In this document: positions 31,101 to 38,136 of the stretch, piece by piece
Layout of the letters: every line of letters starts with the position of its first letter
Position numbering within the stretch: position 1 is the stretch's first letter
NCBI GenBank assembly: GCA_003693705.1
Contig: RBZT01000490.1
Span: 1-38,136, forward strand
Source of the DNA: Polymyxa betae
Lineage: Eukaryota > Endomyxa > Phytomyxea > Plasmodiophorida > Plasmodiophoridae
Reading direction: 5' to 3'
Length of the DNA stretch: 38,136 nt
Program-made: the position numbers and the translations under genes
Notes under the pieces: generated by a model
Seen by the model: only the letters and a program-made list of their open reading frames with translations
Database searches by the model: none
Told to the model about the DNA's origin: nothing

Positions 31101-32303
31101 GATTAAAATGCCGAGAAAAATTTTCTCGCCTTCTAATATCGACCCGATTGATGTCAGCCGGCCCGGATTTCGATCATACTCGATTCCTCCCTACAAACTC
31201 TGAAACTGCTATCACTCGCTGATTCAAATAACTGACCTGGAGCAATAATAATTTGGGATTCTGGACCAAGGTTCGCATACGACGATGAGCGACATTTTTT
31301 GATATCACACAGCCGAACATGCAGAAGCTAGTCTCAGACTCCGCATCTTGGCAGATCTAACATGATTCAGAAATGTACCACCGCTGATTTATGAGAAATA
31401 GGCTACTTGGACGTGACTTCTTGGGTCCCTATTATCTCCCAAATCAGGTCGTATCACCAAATTGCCTGTCGCTTGTATTGCTAAATTGATTGCACGAGAG
31501 CGAGCTTCAGCTGGCATCGTCTCCGAAATCGCCAAGTTCGTGAACGACTATTACTAGAGTCTTGATATATGATTCAATACAAACAGGTAGTTACCTGGAG
31601 TCGTTCATGAATGCGGTTTATTTCTTGCTGTCTGATATCGTCGACGGCTGCAATAATGGCCACGGAAGATCGCCGCTGGGTAGGCGGTCAGAGTGGCGAA
31701 CGAATTTTGAAAAACAAGACGACCTGAGTGAGAGTGGCAGTTTTGACGATATTGGCACAGTAATCACACGCTCGTCCAGAATCCAGTATATTTCTCGAAC
31801 AACTTCGCAATATCGGGTGTCAAATTTATACCGCACCATCACCGACAATCTCGGAACCATTCGGTCCGATTGGCGGTCTATTCAAAAACTATCTAGTTAA
31901 CATACCTGGCGCAGAATATCTGACCGCATTGACGACAATGATGCCTCCTCCTCTATTCAGTATGAATTTACCATAGATGGCACGTGTGGCTTTGAAAATT
32001 ACGAAGAGGGAGAAAGGGCGATCGCAGCTATAGCAAACGAAACAGGAGTTGTCAGGCATCCAGCCAGGATACGAAAGCGAAATCATCGAGCGTCCTCTGA
32101 AAACCAACCGTGAGCAAGACGCCTTTAAGAGTCCAGGGGTTAGCCGACCTGGTCAAATTGGAAGACTCTGTTGTAGATCCCATGTCGAGTTCGGGCATGG
32201 ACAAGGCATGAGGGAGGCGGTATTGCTGCCGGTAGTCGATGGGCGACGATGGCTGCAAACCTGGATAGGCAGGATTGGTACCATGACACTGCAAAGCATT
32301 CAT
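28109..32303 (-). CDS. FAB1: FAB1/PIKfyve phosphatidylinositol-3-phosphate 5-kinase
   Basis: A 4.2-kb multi-exon minus-strand gene; more than a dozen introns are visible but not all joints are fixed. Exon 1 (32303-32149) is a disordered leader. The FYVE zinc finger follows (exon 32096-32003 and on): WMPDNSCFVCYSC, then RRRHHCRQCGQIFC after the next intron, and ACDYCANI. A TCP1/CCT-like domain covers about 31340-30620 (SKNVAHRRM, NPKLLLLQ, GGIEYDRNPG, PDVLLTHRSVSGHAL, IVNVSDDDLRRVARCTGAS). The kinase domain lies at about 29070-28109: ATGGKSDATF, RLVIKIVKKKDI, ILGVYRVTMGN, NLFYG, FDLKGSSR, VDYSVLIGLD, IIDYLRVYS and NRFCRAL. It makes PI(3,5)P2 on endosome/vacuole membranes. The start is the first ATG of the leader frame and uncertain. 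Confidence 0.9.
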
Positions 32304-32580
32304 AAACTGAGCACAACAACAAATGATAGTTTATAGGGCAGACCAAGACACGTTGATAATTCGTTACCGAATCCCAGTTAGCTGTATAGACTCAAGACAC
32401 GTATGCGACACCTTGATGGATAGAGAGAATTCAGGCAAATTGCCATTTGTACATCATAACATCAATCAATCACGGACAAGTACACTTAACAGAGACAACC
32501 AACTACCCTTTATCCTGAGGAAAGCCTTCTCCCTGTTTTCAATCCCAAATCCCAGTTTATTCGAAGTTGATTCACCGAAC
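32304..32580. other. Gap between FAB1 start and BTB gene stop
   Basis: About 280 bases, no supported gene. Contains the FAB1 promoter side; further 5' exons of FAB1 cannot be excluded. Confidence 0.45.
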
Positions 32581-33738
32581 TCAAACATTACACGAAAGCG
32601 GATGACGGTTTGATAAACCAAGCACCGTCAAGCGGTTGTCCATGTTGAAAATGGTGTTTGGAGGCAGTAAACCGAGCAGAAGCTGTTCGCGTTCATCTGG
32701 TCTTGTGGTGTTGGTTTCAGCCCAGCGGCGCAGCACTTGCATCATCGATACTGCATCGGCGTCGATACGGCCAGTATTTAGAGCTTCTTTGATCATTTCA
32801 TGACGAAGGTTCAAAAATCCTGCAGACGACGCGCAAGCCAAGAAGTTTTCCTGTAAGTATTGCATGCATCGTTCGGCTAGATACTCGCCACAAGCCTTTG
32901 ATGACCAGATCTGGCAAACATTATGGCTATCCAGATATCGAGTGACAATGACATGCTCGACCCAAGATTGTAATGAATGGATGCCAAGCACCCACGACCA
33001 ATGCATGGCATCGAACGCGGTAGCAAATGAACAAAGATCCTCGGCGCCTTCCATTTTCATAAAGCGTAAAGCCAGGACGATCTGATTAACAGGAACCGAG
33101 GAGGCATCGATAACGCATTCAGGAGAGTCAATCCGTTCGGCGAACCAGCTCGATCGAGCGGCGAGCAATACAGCAGATTGACGCCGGAATTTATAAGGTC
33201 CCACATTAATCGAAACTTTACCGTCGAATCGTGAAGAGTCAAAAAAAGGTGTCGTAGAAAGGGGACGCCTTGCAGGAGTTGGAGACAATTCTCTGAATCC
33301 AGACCCTTCTCCTTCTTCATAATTATTGGATTGAAACGAATCAGAACGTTCACCGGCGTCGCGATCGCTTGGCCGTAAGAAGCTAAATCGCAACATTAGG
33401 TTGATAACTAAATCTTGCAGAGATAACTGCCGAGCCATGCGTAGAAGTTCACCGGCTAGACTTGGAGAATTGATATCAGGGAATCTGGCAGTGTAAATGT
33501 ACTTCAATAGATGCAGGATGACTTCTGGGTCGGTTTCAATTTCAAGCACACTGCCAGATGACTGCAGGATTTCGTGCAAAGGTTCACATCGCGATCGCAG
33601 GATATCCGAATGGGCGAAGAACGTATGCGATCCACACAAAATTGTGACGTCATGCAGATGGGGATTGTTGACAAATTTGGAGAAGTCGGTGCCGCAATCG
33701 GTCTGGAAATGCAGCGACGGCAAGCATTTTCTGGACAT
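32581..33738 (-). CDS. BTB/POZ-BACK domain protein
   Basis: Intronless, 385 residues from the ATG at 33738. The frame is open further upstream but only from a GTG, so this ATG is preferred. The BTB domain is at about residues 20-115: HDVTILCGSHTFFAHSDIL, HEILQSS, and EVILHLLKYIYTARFPDI. A Ser/Glu-rich spacer (about 128-165) contains GERSDSF and YEEGEGSG. The second half resembles a BACK-type helical region with a conserved WVLGIHSLQSWV and a C-terminal LRRWAET followed by ERE..LLLGLLPPN, the usual ending of BACK. Many such proteins are substrate adaptors for Cullin-3 ubiquitin ligases; no Kelch or MATH domain is present to define the partner. Confidence 0.85.
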   Translation of the reverse strand: MSRKCLPSLHFQTDCGTDFSKFVNNPHLHDVTILCGSHTFFAHSDILRSRCEPLHEILQSSGSVLEIETDPEVILHLLKYIYTARFPDINSPSLAGELLRMARQLSLQDLVINLMLRFSFLRPSDRDAGERSDSFQSNNYEEGEGSGFRELSPTPARRPLSTTPFFDSSRFDGKVSINVGPYKFRRQSAVLLAARSSWFAERIDSPECVIDASSVPVNQIVLALRFMKMEGAEDLCSFATAFDAMHWSWVLGIHSLQSWVEHVIVTRYLDSHNVCQIWSSKACGEYLAERCMQYLQENFLACASSAGFLNLRHEMIKEALNTGRIDADAVSMMQVLRRWAETNTTRPDEREQLLLGLLPPNTIFNMDNRLTVLGLSNRHPLSCNV

Positions 33739-34316
33739 GGCAACACCACCCAGTTGATGGCAAGAAGCCGTTCCTCTCGCGTCGACGAAGATCTGGATCG
33801 GTGGGTACGGGCAGTTCACAGGGCCGGCACACCCTCGAATCTGACTTTGAAAATGTTCTGGAAACTGGCGTGGTTGGCCCAGGGCACACGCCTATGACAG
33901 CCAGCCCGACAATGACAAAGCCTTTAGTCAGAATGAGTCCCGAGGCCCAGGCTCACATACAGACATCGTGATAGTTAACGCCACAGTGATCTGTCCCGTT
34001 TGTCACTACTGTACTGATACAGTGCGGTTTGGGCCACTGTAGTTAGTGGTCGCACGATCACCAACGACTCAGCAATGAGTCGACTGGTGCACTGGCGACT
34101 CGGGCACAGTCAGATAGCCGATCCGATCCAGTGAATAAAACAGGTGTTTCGAGTCGCCCTCCACTATCACTATCGAGATTAGCCTGATTCAGCTTGTGAA
34201 TCAACTTGGCAGTTGTAGAGAGGTCATCAACGCTGACTACATCGATGCAGCTAAGACCTGGCGTGACATGCGCTGAGAGTCGAACAAATTGAATATTAAC
34301 TTAGTCGACGTTTTAT
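33739..34316. other. Intergenic region upstream of the BTB gene
   Basis: About 580 bases between the BTB start and the RRP7 stop (both minus strand). It has higher GC than other gaps, and the plus strand repeats GACTC/ACTGGCG-like words near 34060-34110. No tRNA fold or coding frame was convincing. Confidence 0.5.
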
Positions 34317-35015
34317 TCATGGTTTGAAGTTTCGCTGCCGCCGCATCTCTTGAATCTTGAGCTTATCGGCGGCGAACTGCTCGCGAATATGGGCGAGCTC
34401 GTTCACCCTATCGCTCCTGGCCCGAGATTTCTTGTAGAAGTTCTCCGAGACAAGAACTTTCGGGAGCTTCGCAGGGACAGGGCCCGACTTCTTAGGAAGG
34501 ATTCGCTTCTTGGTATTTCGTCGAGCTGATACAAGCTCGAAACCGTCTTCATCGACCATCTTGTTGCCCTTATTACGATGAACTTCAGCCTGCTCAGCGT
34601 CGAATGACCTCATAAACTCGTTAACGGTTTCCATTAATTCATCCGCATCCGGGATGCTTTCCTTATATTCTTGTCGCCATAGATCAAGTCCTGTTACTTG
34701 CTGCCCACGAATATATGGCTGGACGATATCAGAAGAATCGAAAGAAAGCGCACCTTCGATGCTGGATTTGTCGCAATATGTTAAAACACAAGAACGCGGA
34801 TGATACGAATGTGGGTTCTCTGCAGAAACACAGGAATCGACTGACCCGAAACAGGCGAATATATCAGCGACGTCCTGGTCGGAATAAAAATACGGAATGT
34901 TGTCGATCTGCAAGGCACAATCGGATTCATCTGAGGCCCAATATGGAATGAATCTCTTCGCCGAGCATTCTGGATTAGGTGTAGCAGCAACTGCCAGAAA
35001 TTTCAACACGGGCAT
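34317..35015 (-). CDS. RRP7: RRP7-like ribosomal RNA processing protein
   Basis: Intronless, 232 residues from the ATG at 35015 (MPVLKFLAVAATPN); a longer frame runs upstream to about 35075 without an ATG and may be intron or leader. A degenerate RRM lies at about 33-100 (CALQIDNIPYFYSDQDVADIF, CVLTYCD), then the RRP7 linker helix with DADELMETVNEFMRSFD, then DEDGFELVSAR, NFYKKSRARSDR and the diagnostic tail IREQFAADKLKIQEMRRQRNFKP. In known systems Rrp7 sits with Rrp36/UtpC-like partners in the 90S pre-ribosome for small-subunit maturation in the nucleolus. The domain order and tail make the identity firm; the first residues are uncertain. Confidence 0.9.
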   Translation of the reverse strand: MPVLKFLAVAATPNPECSAKRFIPYWASDESDCALQIDNIPYFYSDQDVADIFACFGSVDSCVSAENPHSYHPRSCVLTYCDKSSIEGALSFDSSDIVQPYIRGQQVTGLDLWRQEYKESIPDADELMETVNEFMRSFDAEQAEVHRNKGNKMVDEDGFELVSARRNTKKRILPKKSGPVPAKLPKVLVSENFYKKSRARSDRVNELAHIREQFAADKLKIQEMRRQRNFKP

Positions 35016-35494
35016 TGATCTAGGATTGTGGCCTGAAATAAAATTTCCAGGAAATCGCCAGACAAAACCGATCACGGAATGCCGAGATCCTGGAAAACTC
35101 CGTAGACAAAGAAGCTTTTTTTATGTCTGTTGAAAATATTGCTTGAAGATACTGTAAACTCTGTACGATAAGGTAAAGTACTGTTTAACGGATTGCAGGA
35201 CGAATATAATTCTGGGCCAGGACATCAATTATTATACATATATACGGAGACGAATCCAGTGACAACACTGAATCCTTACCACAAAATCACCGTGTCAGGT
35301 TAACGATGGACATCCAATACTCCTAACTCGACGCCCTCGTACTGAGTTTTAAAGATCTTTGGACCTGGACCATGTGTTGCTATTTCTTTCCTTATCGAGT
35401 GTGCTGAACTTGTTTAGTGCGTACACGGGCTTCGCACAGGGCTCTTCTCACATCACATCTGTCGGCCTCTGCTGCCTCTCCCCAATCTCACATC
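35016..35494. promoter_or_regulatory. Divergent promoter of RRP7 and CCT3
   Basis: About 480 bases between opposite start codons; AT-rich core at 35225-35250 (TTATTATACATATATACGG). No other gene seen. Confidence 0.5.
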
Positions 35495-37372
35495 ATGCAT
35501 CAGGCTCCTGTTATAGTTCTGAGTATGCTGTCGCCATTCGCCTGCATTTCATCTGTATTAACCACTGTTTGTCGCAGACGAGAACGCCACACGTTCAACG
35601 GGTCGCGACGCCCAGCTGTCCAATGTCGCCGCCGCCAAGGCCGTCGCCGATATCATTAGAACAACGCTTGGCCCGCAGTCCATGCTGAAAATGATCCTGG
35701 ACCCGATGGGAGGAATCGTTCTCACAAATGATGGAAACGCGATCTTGCGTGAAATTGACGTCTCGCACCCGGCTGCTAAATCCATGATCGAACTCTCTCG
35801 TACACAGGACGAGGTGCAGCAGACCGCCTTTATGATTTTATTGTAGCTGAATGTATGATGATAGGAAGTCGGTGACGGCACAACTTCGGTGATTATTGCT
35901 GCCGGCGAGATGCTCTCCGTCTCGCAGCCGTTCCTGGAACAGAATATGCACCCGACCATATTGGTACAGGCGTACAGACTGGCATTGCAGGACGCCTTGC
36001 AGGCATTGTCCGATATCGCCATCCAAGTCGATACGAACGATCGCGAAACCATGATGGATGTCGTTCGCAGCACGATCGGAACTAAATTCGTGTCGCGTTA
36101 TGGCGATATGATCTGTAATCTGGCCTTGACTGCTGTCAACCGAATCGCTGAGACCCGACCTGATGGAAAGAAATTCGTCGATATCAAACGATACGCCAAA
36201 GTCGGCATCTCGCTTTTAGAATCCGTTTCGAGTTTTGTTGATGGTTGTAAAAGGTTGAAAAGATTCCGGGTGGTCTGTTGGAAGATTCCTTGGTGCTGGA
36301 TGGAATTATGCTGAACAAAGATATTACCCATCCCAAGATGCGACGACGCATTGTCAAGCCGCGGATCGTTCTGCTGGATTCGAATCTCGAGTACAAAAAG
36401 GGTGAGAGTCAAACCAATATTGAGATCAGTCGCGAAGAGGATTTCAGCGCCATTCTGAAGCTAGAGGAGGAGTACATCCAGAACATCTGTAACGCCATTA
36501 TCGCTGTTAAACCTGACATCGTCATCACAGAGTACGTACAGCATAGAGAGAAATCAACTTCAAAACTAATGCACCATCAACAGGAAGGGAATTTCTGATT
36601 TAGCTCAGCACTATTTAGTGAAAGCCGGAATTTCGTGCATCAGACGTGTTCGTAAGACCGACAACGACCGTATCGCTCGCGCCGTTGGCGCCGCGATCGT
36701 CAACCGTCCAGAAGAGTTGAAAGAATCCGATGTCGGAACTCAGTGTGGTCTGTTCCAGGTCGCTAAAATCGGTAAAATACTGCCCAGTTCAGCTTCCATT
36801 GGTTAAGCTTCATTCCTGTAGGTGATGATTACTTCTCGTTCCTGACTCAATGCGAGAATCCCAAGGCCTGCACAATCCTCCTTCGTGGAGCCTCGAAAGA
36901 TGTCTTATCGGAAATTGAACGCAACCTGACCGACGCCATGGCCGTCGTCAAAAATGTCGTCCTGGATCCGCGTATCGTACCCGGTGGTGGAGCGGCCGAG
37001 ATGGCGTTATCGCAGGCCTTGCTGAAGAAGTCGAAATCGATTGAAGGTGTTCACCAATGGCCGTACCGTGCGGTTGCTGCCGCCCTGGAAGTCATCCCTC
37101 GGACTCTGATCGACAACTGCGGCTCACAATCGATTCGGGTTCTGACGGCGTTGCGGTCGAAGCATGCGTCTGGAGAGAAAGAAGGTGTTGGGTCTTCGGG
37201 GTCCACCTGGGGTATTGATGGAGTCAAGGGTGAGATCGCTGATTGCAACGTCACCCGCGTCTTCGATACCTTCGCTGTGAAGTCGCAAACATTGAAGACT
37301 GCGATCGAATCGGCCGCGCTTCTGCTCCGAATCGATGACGTCGTTTCGGGAGTCTCCAAGAAGAAGGAGTGA
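35495..37372 (+). CDS. CCT3: Chaperonin TRiC/CCT subunit gamma
   Basis: Six exons: 35495-35522, 35578-35813, 35865-36200, 36254-36531, 36584-36772, 36823-37372 (1617 bases, 538 residues); introns 50-55 bases. The 28-base first exon gives MHQAPVIVL, needed for the intermolecular N-terminal strand. Family motifs: LGPQSMLKM, TNDGNAILRE, SRTQDEEVGDGTTS (created across the junction at 35813/35865), EKIPGGLLEDS, KPRIVLLDSNLEYKKGESQT, EKGISDLAQHYL, IRRVRKTDN, LLRGASKDVLSE, VPGGGAAEMALS, WPYRAVAAALE and LLRIDDVVSG. The GESQT/GISDLAQ words identify gamma. CCT folds actin and tubulin in the cytosol. It has a short Lys-rich tail and lacks the longer animal C-terminus. An internal loop near KHASGEKEGVGSSG is a few residues longer than usual. 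Confidence 0.95.
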
Positions 37373-38136
37373 GCCACCATCTTTCATTGTGCTCGATTAA
37401 TACCATTCTATCATGTTAGTACAATTCTCATTACTGTATTCGTATTTGCAGGCTGTGTGTGACACAGCATTTAACGGATTTCGTGGCTATTTGGGCGTCG
37501 TTCTTCTACATGATGTACAGGAACTAATTCGATACGTTTACTGAAAAGCAGTCCATCAGTGTTTGTCGACAGGCTTGTGACCGTGCTCAGTTTTATTTAT
37601 GTTTTTTTACATTGCAGTACCGAATAACTTGGCAGTGCGAAAAATTGGAAAAACATAAAAAGCCTAGCGGTATCGCGATCTCAAACTTGAATGGCGTGAA
37701 ACCCTTTACCTTGATTGGATTCCAGCCCGATCTGACAAGCAGTTTTCATATCACAGTTGCTACAAGTTAATTTTATTGCCTCCAGGGATTTCTGTCTCCG
37801 TTAATTCCCTTCTCTGCTTGGTTGAATGGCTCACCCCTTTTAGGGTTTTAACTAAGCTATATGGGGGTTAAAATATTATTCCTTAAATAGTTTCATTTCG
37901 AGAATTCTAATGCTCCGCCTGAATCCGTTTTATTTGCATAATGCTTCTCTGCAGACGCTGTTCGCTCGCTTGTTTCCAATAACCCACGTTGCTGCTCAAA
38001 GACTCTTGTCTGCAGCCATTTGTAAGGAAAGGCTTTAAAACCCCATCGCACATCTTTTGCAGAAGCAAAATGATTCGACTGCAAGTGCGTTTCCGAAATT
38101 ATCTGCCGATTACGATCGGTGAACCTGAGGCCTCAG
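37373..38136. other. Region right of CCT3, no supported gene
   Basis: About 760 bases to the window edge. A minus-strand open frame from an ATG at 38084 to a stop at 37893 codes 63 residues (QSNHFASAKDVRW..) of unremarkable, charged composition. It could be the first exon or all of a small gene but has nothing to identify it. The rest is AT-rich. Evidence is too weak for a CDS call. Confidence 0.35.

Noticed and set aside
31562..31900. Plus-strand open frame of 112 codons
   Set aside because: It is opposite the FYVE-to-CCT exons of FAB1, whose protein is convincing on the minus strand.
33900..34300. Possible tRNA or structured RNA in the GC-richer gap upstream of the BTB gene
   Set aside because: Short inverted words are present, but no acceptor/T-arm pattern (GGTTCRANNCC) could be found.
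37893..38084. Minus-strand 63-codon open frame at the right edge
   Set aside because: No domain, no neighbouring exon within the window, and a length expected by chance.

Overview
The window is nuclear DNA of a compact, intron-rich eukaryote. About 22 protein genes sit in 38 kb, on both strands. Most carry several introns of roughly 41-65 bases with GT..AG ends, and neighbouring genes are often only tens of bases apart. I rebuilt exon structures by hand. In almost every gene the summed exons come to a whole number of codons and the joined protein runs through the expected family motifs. The best guess at the host is a zoosporic (flagellated) fungus of chytrid type or a close opisthokont relative. 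The evidence is a ciliary/flagellar axoneme protein (CCDC113) and a set often missing from non-flagellated Dikarya (XRCC3, dymeclin, DNA polymerase kappa), together with a secreted copper oxygenase that carries hevein/CBM18-like chitin-binding cysteine modules. This is inference; no rRNA or other phylogenetic marker was used.

Left part (1-9.1 kb): a possible minus-strand fragment at the edge, a single-bromodomain plus NET protein, XRCC3, a small unknown minus-strand gene, the CCAAT factor subunit NF-YC/HAP5, mitochondrial processing peptidase beta, a PP2C phosphatase (minus) and CCDC113. Middle (9.1-20.5 kb): a 14-exon MmgE/PrpD enzyme, the modular LPMO, dymeclin and the spliceosome protein TFIP11 (all minus), then RagC/Gtr2 (plus). 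Right-middle (20.8-27.4 kb): two paralogous beta-carbonic anhydrases head to head, DNA polymerase kappa, and an LYR-motif protein facing an AIMP1/Arc1-type tRNA-binding protein with 16 bases between start codons. Right part (27.4-38.1 kb): a small unknown three-exon coiled-coil gene, a FAB1/PIKfyve lipid kinase with FYVE, CCT-like and kinase domains, a BTB-BACK protein, the ribosome-biogenesis factor RRP7 (all minus), and the chaperonin subunit CCT3 (plus).

There is no operon-like functional clustering. Most genes are housekeeping. RagC/Gtr2 and FAB1 both act on the vacuole/lysosome surface, and the two carbonic anhydrases look like a cytosolic/mitochondrial pair made by local inverted duplication. 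The most unusual items are the LPMO with two cysteine modules that share both spacing and intron position, a four-copy TTGCGC element in the TFIP11/RagC divergent promoter, a GC-AG intron in one carbonic anhydrase where its paralogue has GT-AG, and two small genes visible only after splicing. I saw no tRNA, rRNA, transposon, CRISPR or viral element.
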